Program-made: the position numbers and the translations under genes
Source of the DNA: Fragilariopsis cylindrus CCMP1102
Lineage: Eukaryota > Bacillariophyta > Bacillariophyceae > Bacillariales > Bacillariaceae
Reading direction: 5' to 3'
Assembly (NCBI GenBank): GCA_900095095.1
Contig: FMBT01000480.1
Location: forward strand, 16,334 to 80,333
DNA length: 64,000 nucleotides
Shown here: piece by piece, positions 1 to 14,943 of the stretch
How the letters are laid out: the number at the start of each line of letters is the position of its first letter
Position numbering within the stretch: the first letter of the stretch is position 1
Notes under the pieces: generated by a model
Database searches by the model: none
The model's input: the letters and a program-made list of their open reading frames with translations, nothing else
What the model was told of the DNA's origin: nothing

Positions 1-56
1 AATCCATAATTCGCCTTTTCTCTTCTTTCGGAAATATGACATACATCTATTTTAAA

Positions 57-945
57 TTAGACAGTCAATGGGGTACCAGGTGGATGCCCGGTAGTAGAAC
101 AATAGGTACCTGGATAGGTTTCATATTCACCAGTATGTCTCGCCATTTGACTGAGTGTACAGCACGTACAGAAAAACGCACAGCACAAATCTTCACATCC
201 CACACAACGTTCTTCGGGAATGGAATATTGTGCACGAACATTTTGACGTGTTCGACAGAGACTGTACATCGACCATAGAAAAAACAAAATACTACCAATC
301 GTTTTCATAATAACGATAAAGAGGGGGGCATTTCCTGTGGTATAATCCAATGAAGCGATTGAGAGTGATACTGAAAATACTATGTACGATGCGAATAGTA
401 GTACCATTACCTTAAATGTATTCTGGGTGGCTACTCTTTGACCATGTTCACCAAGCCATGTGAGTGACATTCGAGTCATGATCTGAGCCAAAGAAATTTT
501 TGAACAAAAGAAGGCACACCAAAGTGAAGGATGGCAAATTCCAACAGAAAAACAATCACAGAGTCCGTCTTTCCATTTCCCGGTTGGAGCCTGAATGAGA
601 TCATCATGCATCGAGGCAGGAAGAGGTGTAAAAAATTTCTCACCTTCCTTTACTCCACCTTCCGGCTATACACATTAAATGAAAAATCCCATACAATTCA
701 AAAACAATTATGACGGTGAGTTTGACGATGATAGAAGACGGATGGGGAGGAGATTCTAAACTAATATTTAACCATAAAACGTAAACGTACGTACGTACCA
801 CTTCACAAACGAATGGACGATTCTTATCGTCATTTAAGAATGCCTCGAAGGTATATCCAGCTGGTAGGGTTGATGGTGCTTCCACACTGACCATAACTGG
901 TTTTATTACTTCGCCACCGGCATCTTTGAATCCCTGGCTAGACAT
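57..945 (-). CDS. PLAC8-like Cys-rich membrane protein
   Basis: Two exons, 945-799 and 665-57, joined across a 133-base GT-AG intron (donor GTACGT, acceptor TATAG, phase 0), give about 251 residues. The exon join is supported by alignment to the larger paralog at 49228-51199: both have a segment of the type APSxLPxGYxFEA, then a GGxxKGxxF-like stretch, then DCFxxGxxHP and the helix SLAQIM/ALAQIM. The second half has two or three hydrophobic segments and a Cys-rich end (CVGCEDLCCAFFCTCC, then SQMARHTGEYETYPG), which resembles the PLAC8 family (plant cadmium-resistance and fruit-weight proteins). Membrane localisation and metal or cell-size roles are known for some family members; here the function is unknown. 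It lacks the N-terminal extension of the paralog. Family assignment is by eye. Confidence 0.72.
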
Positions 946-2133
946 GATGATATTGTTTTGTTTTGTTTTGATTTGCTGGTCTAGTATGCTCTCGATGATA
1001 GATTAAATTTTTCGATACGATGTCAATCAGAATCTAGTGAATCGAACTATGTTTATGGTACAGCTCTAGTAGGTATTATTTGATGTTCCTCTTTTCGTTG
1101 CTACTCTTGTGTATTCAAGTATGGTATTGGATATTTTATTTCTTATTATTTCAGTTCCGTGTTCTTACAAGAACGACATCCGAACATCCAACATTCTTGG
1201 TTTCACGTTTTCGACGTTTCACACACAAGGGACATATACTAGAGAGACAAGCGTGGATCTGTGGAGTGAGTCGAACTTGAACGGATAAAAGGAGGCACGA
1301 CTGAAATTTTTATTTTAGTCCATTAATTAGGCGAAGAAAACGCGAGGCGATAAATATGCCAGCCTCTACTGTCACTCGTGTTGATCAAGATTTTTTCTTT
1401 TCTACTGTGCCAATCCTAATTTTGCAGGTGTTGGTTGTTCTTGTTGTGAGATTGCACCACTCTTTCCTTCACGTTTTTGGTTATTGCCTAATCGATTTGT
1501 TTGCTATGTACCTCTCCCTGGTGATCCTTCCATTGTCTAGCAAGTAATCTTCTTCATATTTTATAGTTTAAAAATTACGTCATTTATAGGCACATAAGTA
1601 AGTGTGTAGAGCATATACACCATGGTCTACAATACAACTCTTCATCTTATTGGGGGGGGGGGGGGCACACTTATTTACGCACAATTGTTTGTCTGACTTG
1701 GATCTAAAGTTAATTCCTCATATCATCTTGCTGTTGTGTTAAAGTATCCAGTCAATTACCATGGTACCTGTTTCAACATTATGTAATTAATTGCACAATA
1801 CAAGATACAAAATATCCCTACTATAGAGTAAGGAAGCTGAACACCTCTTTTTGACAGAACGGTAGTAAAGACTAGCTTATAATATTGCAACAGTTGAGGA
1901 CATTATGTTGCCAATTTTACGATAATTTTCACAGTGGTTTTGTTGGTAGCTATGTGCTGCTACAGGATCAAAAAACAATGCTGACATGGCTACATCTAAT
2001 CTAATCTAATCAATGGCAGCAACATATTGATGAGATTGTTTAGTTGCGATTTGAGAAGAAAAGAGAATTGAATAGAAATATAACCCAATACGTATTATTT
2101 TTCAATAGCATAAATAAATTAAACATCTCATTT
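946..2133. other. Intergenic region
   Basis: I see no convincing gene. It is AT-rich with short random open frames. A run of 14 G occupies 1652-1665, conspicuous in a sequence of this composition and likely to be unreliable in length. Confidence 0.6.
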
Positions 2134-2904
2134 TTAAATCCAATAATTGGGTATATTCAAAATTCCATTCTCTAGACTCCATGATGGAAACCAGCCATCT
2201 TTTGCGCTCGTAAGTGCCACCGTTGCGGCTAACCCTAGAAGAAACATAAGTGTACCTATAGAAAAATAACCTATCAGCTTGGATGTTAGAAGAGTATTCT
2301 TCAATAGAGAAATATCTTCCTTGTATGAATCGAGTTTATCTTGGGCAACGGACGGTTCGCATGTGTCTTGTGATTGTGAAAATGAATCGAATACGGCACG
2401 GATTGCCAAAGGATTGGCTCCACTGTTTGCCTGTTCGAATGCCTGAAACGTAACATAACCTTTCGAAGAAAGAAAATTGCCTTCAATTGGAAATTTCTCT
2501 ACAAGTTGTGATACTGTCAATTTATTATTGATGATCTTTTCTACATCTTTGGATGCTAAGTCTTCGGGGTATCCACAAAGTGGACTCAATCCAAGATTTA
2601 CTCCCCCCAATGATGGACTTCCCTTCAGTGATTGGATATACCGAGTTTTACTATACATCCTTGGAAATGCGGAAAGTGCAACTCCAAGTCCTCCCGACGA
2701 ACCAAAGAACCAGAGAAAAAATTGTGTTCGTGCAACATCCGCCGCAGCATCTACCGCAATCTCTGATGGAATTACACGAAGAATAGTCGTTGTCGAAGAC
2801 GACGACACGACACGACGACTTCGTTGTTGCTGAACGAAACCATGACAGCAGCAATTGCAAAAAATGCAAAAGGTAGTAAGGAAAACCAGCAAAAGTTGCA
2901 TCAT
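2134..2904 (-). CDS. Putative plastid membrane protein, unknown function
   Basis: Single exon, 256 residues, starting at the first of two adjacent ATGs. The first 20 residues are a strongly hydrophobic signal peptide (LLLVFLTTFCIFC) ending at CCHG|FVQQQ, followed by a Ser/Thr/Arg-rich stretch. This resembles the bipartite plastid presequence of diatoms, where Phe follows the signal cleavage site. A hydrophobic Gly/Phe-rich segment lies near residues 62-80 and a clear transmembrane helix near 211-232 (GYFSIGTLMFLLGLAATVAL), with the end facing out of the membrane. The middle (about 110-200) is soluble and polar. I do not recognise a named family. A thylakoid or plastid envelope protein is the best inference; an endomembrane protein is the alternative. 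Confidence 0.65.
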   Translation of the reverse strand: MMQLLLVFLTTFCIFCNCCCHGFVQQQRSRRVVSSSSTTTILRVIPSEIAVDAAADVARTQFFLWFFGSSGGLGVALSAFPRMYSKTRYIQSLKGSPSLGGVNLGLSPLCGYPEDLASKDVEKIINNKLTVSQLVEKFPIEGNFLSSKGYVTFQAFEQANSGANPLAIRAVFDSFSQSQDTCEPSVAQDKLDSYKEDISLLKNTLLTSKLIGYFSIGTLMFLLGLAATVALTSAKDGWFPSWSLENGILNIPNYWI

Positions 2905-3653
2905 CTTATCAAGGATTGTTATAAATTCCTTTTAAGAGCAGTTGCTGAGAAGTTGCTCTTTGGGTGTGGTTGCTCAGGTCGATCGGCAGTTATCGTTGTG
3001 TAAAGAGCATAATCATCTCTTACGGCAAGAAACAAGAGAAACAAGAAAAGCAGAAGCAAATCTAAAACAACCATTAAATTTTTAATTCAGCCAAGATCGA
3101 TCGTCGTCAGTGATTAAGATATGTTTTCTCCCCCTTTATATTACGTCATTTTCAATTTAGGGGATAGTAAAAAATGAATATACTACAATGCATTACTGTA
3201 GCAACTAGTACTGTGTGACGATACTGTAGAGCATGTGTATTAAACAATACAATACAAAAACTTGTAGCTAGCTAGCTAGCTAGTTATTAGTTTGCGAAAA
3301 GATGTTATAGTATTATGAGAGATTATGAGCAGTAAATAATGTTATAATAGTATACTTTTATTGTTATAAATTCTAAATGTTACAGTTACATCTGTAGTAT
3401 TTCATTTCATTTCATTTCTTTTTCCCTATCCTCGAAGTCACGAAGATTTGGTATTAGCGTGTATATAGCCACATAGGAGAACCCCCTCCCCCAATGAGTT
3501 GTTGTATATATATATGTATATATATATATATGCGTCATAATATGTTCGGCTACGACATTTATGAATGACGTTTTTGCTTTGCAGTAGGATATTATTATAT
3601 TCACAAAGCACCGTAAACAAAAAACAACTTCTGTGTTGTTGTCGTTGTCTTAT
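2905..3653. other. Intergenic region with microsatellites
   Basis: No gene seen. It holds a TAGC tetranucleotide run near 3265-3283 and an interrupted TA repeat near 3505-3533. It lies between the start of the plastid-type protein gene and the 3' end of the HAD gene. Confidence 0.6.
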
Positions 3654-5173
3654 TTATTTACGAGAACAGGATAGTCCCTTTCGTTTTCGTGGTACGTATG
3701 ATGGGATAATGTTAGTGTCATAGTGGACACGTTCCTCTCTTAAATATGTTTCTGCGTACTGATTAGCTTGGTCTTTGGTTATGTGCATATCAAGACTCTT
3801 CGTCGATTCACAAACAAATTGCATATGATTGGTCAGTAAATGTAACTGTCCAATTATTTGAAGTAATGTTGGCGAGGACATAAATTTAATACTTTTCGGT
3901 ACAGCATCGAGTTGTCCAGAAACGATACTAACTGCCATCCGTTCCTCATTGGAATCTCCAAATGAAATGATTTGTCGTGGTTCCTGTTCTTGTTCTTCTT
4001 GTTCAACAACGCAAACATCACCACAATTGTCTTCATCAGACATAGAACTTTCTGATAGAGACGATGCCGTCGACGAAACCTCTGTTCCTTCCAAACTAGC
4101 ACATGATGTAGCATCATCGCCACCACCACCTGCCTTATTCAATGCATCATAAATTTCATTGACTTCATGGGCAAAAGCAGCTGCCTTCCAACAAAGAGGT
4201 TGACAAGGATAGAATTTTTCATATCGAGTCCGTGCGGAAACAACAGGATACTTTGCAATCACTGGTAGTAGTGATGGACAGTATTTTTCAGCAGAGAATT
4301 GTACCCACCCTTCATCAGAGTTCGTAATGATAATCACCTAGATACAAGTCGAATACAGTGGTTGGATGACATGATGGATTGGTGGATGGATAGAATGAAA
4401 ATTTCAAATAAAGAATTTATTTAGATAGAAATGAAAATTTTGTGAGACGTGTGCACGTGGTCGATAGTGGAAGCAACAGACAGACACATAGCGATTTATT
4501 GCGCGAGATGAACTCTTTGGCCGTTGTGGCGCCAAATTTGAGTCCTCCTTGTGACTGAGTAACCGATATTTAACCGCCAGGTTTTATTGAATCACAGGTG
4601 GTGTCAATCACGAATGGAAATCGGTTGTTGTTTGATTTTTAACGAAAAAAACAACTAACAAATCAATTTTGGTTTCCGAGTCCCATCGACCACCATGGGG
4701 ATGAACGGATTTTCAAAGGAAAAGCAGACGAAATTCCAAGCAAACAAAGATACATCATAGAATAAAGCAAATAAACTCACCTCTCCATATTTTGATGCTT
4801 CTTCTAGAAATCTTTCTGTTGCTCGACTTAGTTCTTCTAGCATGTTTTGAAACTGGATAATATGACGACGAAGGACGAACAAAAAACGAAAAATTAAATT
4901 GTCGGTGTGAGAGAATTCAAATAAAGAACGTCGTAATAGTTCGCAAAACAACAGCTCTCATGTTTTGCTGAATAGATAAGCAATTCTTTCAAAGATGAAT
5001 GTAGTTAGTTTCGCATTCTTGCAACTTACATGTTGTGGTAAGTCTTTCGAATTTTCGATTTGCCATCGATCAACAAAGGTGGATGGAAGAATTGTATCAT
5101 CATAGTCAACGATAACGACCTTCCCATTAGATTGTTTACGTCGGTGATGAGTAGTTATATTGTTGTATAACAT
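3654..5173 (-). CDS. HAD-superfamily hydrolase
   Basis: Three exons, 5173-5030, 4852-4781 and 4337-3654, all phase 0, with introns of 177 and 443 bases (donors GTAAGT and GTGAGT). The product has about 299 residues. HAD motif I is VVIVDYDDTILPS near residues 19-31, with the nucleophile Asp and the second Asp of DxDxT. Motif II is VIIITNS at the start of exon 3, with the Thr or Ser that binds phosphate. A late ISFGDSNEER segment fits motif IV (GDSxxE). An acidic, Ser-rich insert lies between. This motif order supports a phosphatase-type HAD enzyme; the substrate is not predictable. Similar proteins exist in other stramenopiles as far as I recall. Exon 2 is short and placed by frame and splice signals. 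Confidence 0.75.
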
Positions 5174-6510
5174 TTTGTTTTATTATTGTTGTTTTGTTGA
5201 ATTGAATTTTGTGTGAGTTGTGTGAAAGAATTATTACAATAGATTATGTTGACATGGAAGGAAGTACCGTACAATATTATGACGGATGTAGTTCTACTAA
5301 CGTTACCAGGTATTGATGATTTGAAATGAAGCAAATAATGAGATGTTCGATTGGCGTGGACTTTTTCAAAAAAAAATTGATTTCAAGATTCAAGATGAAA
5401 CCCACTTTCCCTTTTTTTTACTCGTAAATACTTTTTGAAAATTTCAGGTCGCACTTTGTATTCAATACAACGGAGGTTTAGAAGTTTAACATGCTCGGTT
5501 GAACGTCTCCATACCGACTTTTTCATTCGGCATAATATAACGCGCGTAGATGTCTCCGATAAATTTGAAATTTGAAGTCTAAGTATTAATGGATGAAAAA
5601 TCCAATATTTTTTTCTTTGCTGACGGATTTACGCGGTTTATTTTTGGGGGGCGCCTAAAATTTGGTCGACTTTTTTTTGTTATGTAACGAAAAAAAATTC
5701 TCACGCCAGTCCTATTATTGTTGAGAGCCAATACACCTCTACAATTCGTAGCTCATATTTGTCCAACTCTCATACTGAACCAAATATAATATATACTGTA
5801 TATATACATATATATAGTAAACAACCAACCAAATTGCAAGAGATAACATAATCCATCAATAGTTTAGTGTGTAGTGTACATGTGCAAGGAAACTTACCTT
5901 CTCTTCTTTTGATAATGAGAGAGTTGAACTACCGTATTAACAACAACAACAACAACAGTCAGCCAGTGTGGTGGCACAAATCACATTGTCACAAACCACT
6001 GTGCGATCATGATTCTCATTTCTTAGATACAAATTGATACTGCATGTCATTCTAACCTAATACAATCGCAGTTACATTTCATATGGTAATATCAAAACCA
6101 ATTATGATATGCAGCATACTTTTCTATGATGTATACTGTGACAATGTCCAAAGAACACAAACAAAAGACATAGTAGATAAAAATCTACCTACAAGAAAAA
6201 GTGAAGGACTCTGATCTATGGACAAATGGAAATATGAGCGGTTGATAAGAAATTAATGAAGTAAAAGGAGTTGAAGAAGTATCATGTGTGTGTATCTTTG
6301 CCCACAGATTATTGGAAAAAACTAGCTGTCTATTCTATCCAATCAGTGAAAAAAGGCCAGTTGTAGATATCAGTTCAAAATGACTGCATTTGGAAAGGAC
6401 TTAGAAATGATTTAAAATGGGTAATAGTATGTAGGACATGTCAAAAGGATCAAATGAGCAAGCTTGATCTCTAAAAAACAAGGAATAATGTAGAAACATA
6501 GAGAGAGAGA

Positions 6511-6546
<36 letters not shown>

Positions 6547-6981
6547 ACCCTCTCCTCAATCCATTTACTAATCACACAATTCTATTCCATTAGCAAACAT
6601 GATTCGTATCAACAGAAACTTTTGTAGAATGTAAAGCAAAGCATATCAGATTATTAATTGCATTGGTAAGGAGTAAGTTAGGTTTGCTTGTTTTGCTCTG
6701 CTGATATTATTTGTATTTTTTTTGCGAGTCACTAGTCGAGTGAGTCATCAGTCGCTAGCTAGCTATTCATCAAACAAAACAAAAAAATTTGAAAGCACCA
6801 CACTGCCATCAAAAGTTCAAAAGAATACAATCCAGGAACTCAATGATGAAACTTTAAAAGGTTCACAAAGGGGCGGCAACAAGAGTTTACGATGGCTTGG
6901 AACGGAAATACACGAATCAATTCGTAGACGAACACGGTATCATAGTATCATCACAGTTGAGAGCACGCCCAGACAACAATC
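5174..6981. other. Intergenic region with CAA and AG repeats
   Basis: About 1.8 kb between two divergent genes, the HAD hydrolase and the MFS transporter. It contains a CAA run at about 5941-5957 and an AG run at about 6499-6541. An open frame at 6722-6985 starts with a non-ATG codon and runs into the MFS start; I read it as 5' untranslated sequence rather than a gene. Confidence 0.5.
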
Positions 6982-8643
6982 ATGACAATTATGACAATCG
7001 ATAACCCTACGAATGCTGCCATCGGCGAAACTACTCGACATCTTCAAGAGTCTCTCTTATCCCAACAGCAATCGATACTAGTTGACGATCCAGGGGAAGA
7101 AAGTGACACATTAATTGAAGAAAATGATACAGGTGGAAACGAAAATCGCGAGCAACAAATACCAATTGCTTCTCAACAACTGTATGATGGGCTAAAGTTT
7201 AGAGATTCTATCTTAATCAAGTCCCTATATTTTCTTGACGCTTTAGGAAGTTCGGCATGGGGACGATTTAGTGCAATATACTACAACACTCATGGACTGA
7301 ATCCACAACATATTGGTGTCATTGAAGGACTGAGAACTGTCGTACCATGTATAAGTATGGTATTTTGGGGCTTCGTCGCTGATCGTTTCAATTGTCGAAA
7401 ACAAGTTTGGTTATGGACGAAAGTTGGTGGAAGTGTGATTTTATTGTTCTTGGCTCTACCTTATGTGACTCAATCTTTCAATCGGATACTATTTGTGTCG
7501 GTGATAGCACAACTTTTTGTATCCAACGGTGCCATTCTAGATGCATATACACTGGAGTTGCTAGGAACAGCAAATAAACTATTTTATGGACGATATCGTT
7601 TGTACGCAAGCTTATCGTGGGGTATGGGATCTATGGTTATGGGGTGGATAACCGACCATTACGGGTTTGACTGGAACTTTATCATGTTTGGCGTGTTGAG
7701 TTTTTCAATGGTTGTACTGGTTGCGTACTATATACCAAACTCCATCAATGTCGATTCCAACCCCCGAGAAGAATCAGTCACACCAACAACTACTGCTACT
7801 AGTATTATAAGTACAAGCAACGCAGAAACGGATATTGAGGACGAAGATGATTATGACGATGTTGATGAACATACTGCTAGTCAATCATTTGAACGAATTG
7901 TTGACCTCTTATTACTTATAATTGAACCTCGAGTGATATTCTTTCTAATCGAAATTACTATAATGGGTGCAGCTATGGCAACCGTGGAAAGACTACTATT
8001 CTTATACATGGTCAATGATTTAAATTCATCCACATTTCTTTGTGGCTTAAGTGTTGGAGTGAATGTAGTTTTTGAGCTTCCGATATTTTGGTATGCATCT
8101 TCGATCTTAAATTATCTTGGATCTGACGGTATGTTTCTATTGTCTATGACTTGCTTCGTCGTTCGGGTGTATGGATACACATTGTTGACTCCATCAACCA
8201 AGTGGTGGATACTCGCACTTGAATCGATGCACGGGGTCACGTTTGCTATGTTTTGGATTGTTACCACCGATGTTTCTAAAGTTTTGATAGATAAAAGCAA
8301 AGGAGGGTTCTGGAGTACAACCATTCCCTCTATTGTACAAATGCTATACACCGCAGTCGGAGCGACGATCGGATCGGTTTTGGGAGGATTCGCTATGCAT
8401 CGATTTGGCTCAAGATTGATGTACCTTTTTACGGCAGAATTAGTTTTCTGTTTGCTACTGATTCATTTGATGGGAAGTATACTTGTCCGAACTAAATATT
8501 GCAATCGAATCGGAAGCCTTCTTCCTGATTGTCACAATGAAGTAGAGAACGTCAATAATGACGATGATGTTGATGTTGAACACGATAATGAGAGTAGAGA
8601 AGATTTGTCAATAAGCAGCGATTCGTCTACTACACCTACATAG
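6982..8643 (+). CDS. Major facilitator superfamily transporter
   Basis: Single exon, 553 residues. A hydrophilic N-terminus of about 75 residues is followed by about 11-12 hydrophobic segments in two blocks, separated by an acidic loop near residues 275-300. The first block begins SLYFLDALGSSAWGRF and contains MVFWGFVADRF near the end of the second helix, the Gly-x-x-x-Asp-Arg loop typical of MFS proteins. The pattern resembles the MFS_1-like/MFSD6 type rather than the sugar porter type, since sugar-porter signatures are absent. The C-terminus is acidic and cytosolic by prediction. Substrate unknown. A second in-frame ATG lies three codons downstream; I used the first. Confidence 0.82.
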   Translation: MTIMTIDNPTNAAIGETTRHLQESLLSQQQSILVDDPGEESDTLIEENDTGGNENREQQIPIASQQLYDGLKFRDSILIKSLYFLDALGSSAWGRFSAIYYNTHGLNPQHIGVIEGLRTVVPCISMVFWGFVADRFNCRKQVWLWTKVGGSVILLFLALPYVTQSFNRILFVSVIAQLFVSNGAILDAYTLELLGTANKLFYGRYRLYASLSWGMGSMVMGWITDHYGFDWNFIMFGVLSFSMVVLVAYYIPNSINVDSNPREESVTPTTTATSIISTSNAETDIEDEDDYDDVDEHTASQSFERIVDLLLLIIEPRVIFFLIEITIMGAAMATVERLLFLYMVNDLNSSTFLCGLSVGVNVVFELPIFWYASSILNYLGSDGMFLLSMTCFVVRVYGYTLLTPSTKWWILALESMHGVTFAMFWIVTTDVSKVLIDKSKGGFWSTTIPSIVQMLYTAVGATIGSVLGGFAMHRFGSRLMYLFTAELVFCLLLIHLMGSILVRTKYCNRIGSLLPDCHNEVENVNNDDDVDVEHDNESREDLSISSDSSTTPT

Positions 8644-9264
8644 CAGCCAACCAACCAATCAGTCTCACTTGCCGTATTATTAGATACTATGAAATCCTTT
8701 TCGTCAGACTGATATCCCACCAAACGCTCGCCTTGATGGACCCGCCCCCCACCCACTATTTGGATTCGGCTAGCTACATTTCCCAACAAAAATCATTGAT
8801 AAATAACAAAGAGTGTTGACTTTATACATGATTTTCTTACTCTCGGTTCAACTAACCTTTTGGGGATGGATCATAACACTGAATTTAGATACTTTAGCAA
8901 TACCTTGATAGCTACAGAAAGTCATCATTGGATAGTACTACTAAGCTGGTGCGTAACGAAATATTATATATATCTGTACCTTAGGAAGAAAGTTCATTGA
9001 CATCTGGCTTGCTAACTAGTATCTGAACTAAGAACAGAAAAATCTTCGAAACTTCGCGCGTGTATTCAGTATCATTGATCATCGTGTGTCCGCATCGTGT
9101 CAACACATTCTTCATTCACGCCATAAAATATTTCGAAATTTTATCTTTAGGCCTTTTGAATACGTACTGTATCCACCCATCACATACCTCTTAGAGAAAC
9201 CGAGCTATTATCGATCGAACGAAACGCCACATCGCCACCACCCGTTTCATTATAATCACTGATC
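8644..9264. other. Intergenic region
   Basis: Spacer between two genes on the same strand. I see nothing beyond AT-rich sequence and short open frames. Confidence 0.6.
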
Positions 9265-9753
9265 ATGGTAGTAGAAAGACCGGTTATGTATTTAGAGCAT
9301 GAAGATTGGTCTCCAAGATACGAAGACACATTTTTCACTGTACGGCTCGATCGTTTCAAGTTGTTCGCTTCGCTACCAGACGCCGGTGCCGATGGTGATG
9401 GTGATGATGATGATCATACTGCAGGAGGAAAGACGAACTTTCCCGCGTATTATTACGAGATCGAAGTCTTTTGCGGAAGACACGAACCGAGAACTGTCTT
9501 TCGACGTTACTCTCAGTTTAAATGGCTTTACGAGAAATTACCTAAAAATTTAAAGAATGGGAGTATCGTTAATGAACGACTGGTATTCCCACCCGGAAGC
9601 CCTTGTTTGTGCCATTCTCAAAACGAAGAATTCGCTAAGAATCGATCGGAACAACTGAGAGAATTTTTGAAGGATGCTTTGACCAGAAAGGGAGTAGCTA
9701 GTCAGGAATATGTTGCTAAATTTCTGGAACTGGATTTTATTTCGTCGAGATAA
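9265..9753 (+). CDS. PX-domain phosphoinositide-binding protein
   Basis: Single exon, 162 residues, almost entirely one PX domain. The phosphoinositide-binding core is visible: TVFRRYSQFKWLYEKLP (about residues 81-97, with the Arg that binds the 3-phosphate), then VFPPGSP (the proline-rich loop, about 111-117) and the later helix with KNRSEQLREFLKDAL (about 129-143). An acidic, Asp/Gly-rich insert lies in the loop after the first strands (about residues 36-52). No sorting-nexin BAR domain or other partner domain follows, so this is a minimal PX protein, likely endosomal. Lipid preference cannot be read with confidence. No targeting signal seen. Confidence 0.87.
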   Translation: MVVERPVMYLEHEDWSPRYEDTFFTVRLDRFKLFASLPDAGADGDGDDDDHTAGGKTNFPAYYYEIEVFCGRHEPRTVFRRYSQFKWLYEKLPKNLKNGSIVNERLVFPPGSPCLCHSQNEEFAKNRSEQLREFLKDALTRKGVASQEYVAKFLELDFISSR

Positions 9754-12524
<2,771 letters not shown>

Positions 12525-12661
12525 AATTTCTACTACTACATTGAAACTTTTACGTCAATTTTCTTTGTGTATGGTGTCTAATAACATTCTAGTTTAATAA
12601 TTTAAAATACAAGTCAAACTATTTTCATTTAGAGAAAAAGTTATACGGTACCGTATACATG

Positions 12662-14943
12662 CTATATATCACCACTCAGCATGAATGGCTCTCGAAGGAA
12701 TTCTAGAAATCCCTCCTTGACATTATTGTTTTGGTTTGTCTGTTGATTATTCAAATATGATGAAAAATTGCTGCTGTTGTTCCCCGGAACAATTTCATTC
12801 TCTTCTTCCCCATCGATCGCTTCATACATGTGATATTGTCCATTATGATTAGTGTCATGATTTCCTTCTCCATTTGTTTGTTGTTGTTGTTCTTCTTTCC
12901 TAACGTGACCGAACCGATACATGATCAGACCAGATACAACTACCACTAAGCCCACAATATCATAAAAACGTAATTCCGAAAATGATGAATGGAATGAAAA
13001 TGCTAAATGACCGAGTGGAACTACCAACGTCAAACCAAGATACATAAGATCGCACGATCCATACTTTAATACGAAAAGCATCGATAATGCATATACAGCT
13101 GAATTTAATAATGATATATGTACCCAAAGTGCTGCCGTAGAACAGTCATCTGGATGGCATCCTAATTCAATTGTATTCGATTGTACGAAGAGACAATGTA
13201 TCCCATCCATCCAGTTGGATGTTAGATCTAAAGGTTGTACTTTTGGACTTGATACAAGACCCGATGGTACAACCAAAAATAATCCACAAACAAATTGAAA
13301 TAATGATACCCAACCATTAATCAGAATTGGATCTAATGTCGATGCTGTTTGTAATGCCACCTGTTTGTATACCGTTGACATGACACTAGGTACGCATGAT
13401 AGTAACATAACGATCGACCAGAAGAATACCAAAAAGTCATCATCTCGTGTAGAAGCTTCTTTTCTCGACACCCAAGCGCAATAGAAATTATTGTTATTAC
13501 TGTCATCATCATCGGTGGTGGTGCGATTGTTACCATCAGTCGTGAGGAATTGTTGTTGTTGTTGGAAAAAGTTAGGATTGGTCATATTATTATTACTATT
13601 ATCATTTTTACCATACGATAAGCATTCATCCTGATTGGTTGCTACATTGCAAATAACACAATCATTATCGGTATCGATTGCCTTACAGTAATAGTCTGCC
13701 TCTCGTTGATGAGTTAGTACAGGATATAAAACAACTAATATACCACAAAATACAACAACAGCACCAGCATATTGACGGATACTATATTTTTCACGAAGAA
13801 CTATTGATCCTGCTGCCATAGAAAGTGGTATGGCAACTTGAGGTATCAATACCAACAATGTTCCCTATATAGTATAGTGTATTATAGTTCATATACACAA
13901 AGAGAATAAGAAGAAAAATGTCACAAACGGAGAGGAATTAAGGAAAGGAATAAATAAAAAGTATAATCAGTAATCAAGAAGCAAGAGGGAAAACGTACAA
14001 TACGTGTGATGACTGTTTATATATTCTTCTATACAGTTTTACAGTTTTACTTACGGGTAAATATACTGTTGATAAAATTTGCATCGCGGCACTAATAGCA
14101 TCTAAACACCCCATAATAAAAAATGGTTTCATAATTGTATATGATGGTATTGCATTAGAACGTGGAATTGAATTGTTAAATAAACCTAATATCGATACTG
14201 GTATTATATATGCGAATGACATTAATATGTACATCCCATTTGCATACATATTAAGGAATGTTGGATAATTGTACCTGTGTATTTCATTAATTTATTTTGA
14301 GAGAGAGAGTAACATGTTGAAGGCAATATAATAGAGTTAATTTAAGTTGAGTTGAGTTGAGTTGAGTTGAAAAGAGAGAGAGAGAGAGAGAGAGAAGTGG
14401 AAGAATTACTACCGGAACGTACATTGGCAATGCTTGTAATTTAGCAAAAATAACATTCCCAACACCAGAGGATACTAATAAAATAAATACGATCCATAAT
14501 TTCCAATTCGTATCGGTGATAATAGTTGCAGAACAATTTAACATGTGTCTACATCTACATCGCTGTTGCTGCTGTTGTTGTTGTGTGGTGACAGACGACG
14601 ACGTTGATGATTCTTCGTATTCTAAAGACGGTGCTTGTTGTAATAATTGGTGATGTAGTGGTAATAATAATGGGGATAATAAGTCGTTGTTATAGTTGTT
14701 ATTATTGTCATCTCCGCTTATGTTGTTGTCATCCCTGGAATCATTATTATTATTATTGTTGTTGTTGTTATTATTGTTGCTGTTGCTGTTGTGGATGATG
14801 CCATCCTCATTTTCGTTGTCAGTGTCATTATTGTCGTTCACTACATTCGACGTAGCAGTATCATTATTACCGGAAACCTCCGACCAGCTACGAATACGAC
14901 GGAATAATAAAGTACGACTGCTATGATCACCTCCTGGTATCAT
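12662..14943 (-). CDS. CRT-like (chloroquine-resistance-transporter family) transporter
   Basis: Three exons, 14943-14423, 14274-14055 and 13864-12662, give about 647 residues. The first join recreates PMYNYP (phase 2), the second joins STVYLP to GTLLVLIPQ (phase 0). After an Asn-rich cytosolic head of about 145 residues come about ten membrane segments of the drug/metabolite transporter fold. Family-specific features of the CRT-like group are LPMYNYPTFLN, FFIMGCLDAISAAMQI, VLIPQVAIPLSMAAGSIVL and GAVVVFCGILVVLYP, followed by a long lumenal loop with several Cys (DYYC, DCVIC, DECLS, FYCAW), as in Plasmodium CRT and plant CLT proteins. Known relatives export peptides, glutathione-type thiols or drugs from vacuoles or plastids. 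Substrate here unknown. The tail is cytosolic and Asn/Gln-rich. Confidence 0.76.

Noticed and set aside
1080-1547. Two short hydrophobic open frames
   Set aside because: T-rich sequence yields hydrophobic codons by chance; no start context or homology recognised.
6722-6985. Open frame of 87 codons overlapping the MFS start
   Set aside because: It begins with TTG, has no recognisable domain and ends four bases into the MFS gene; most likely 5' untranslated sequence.
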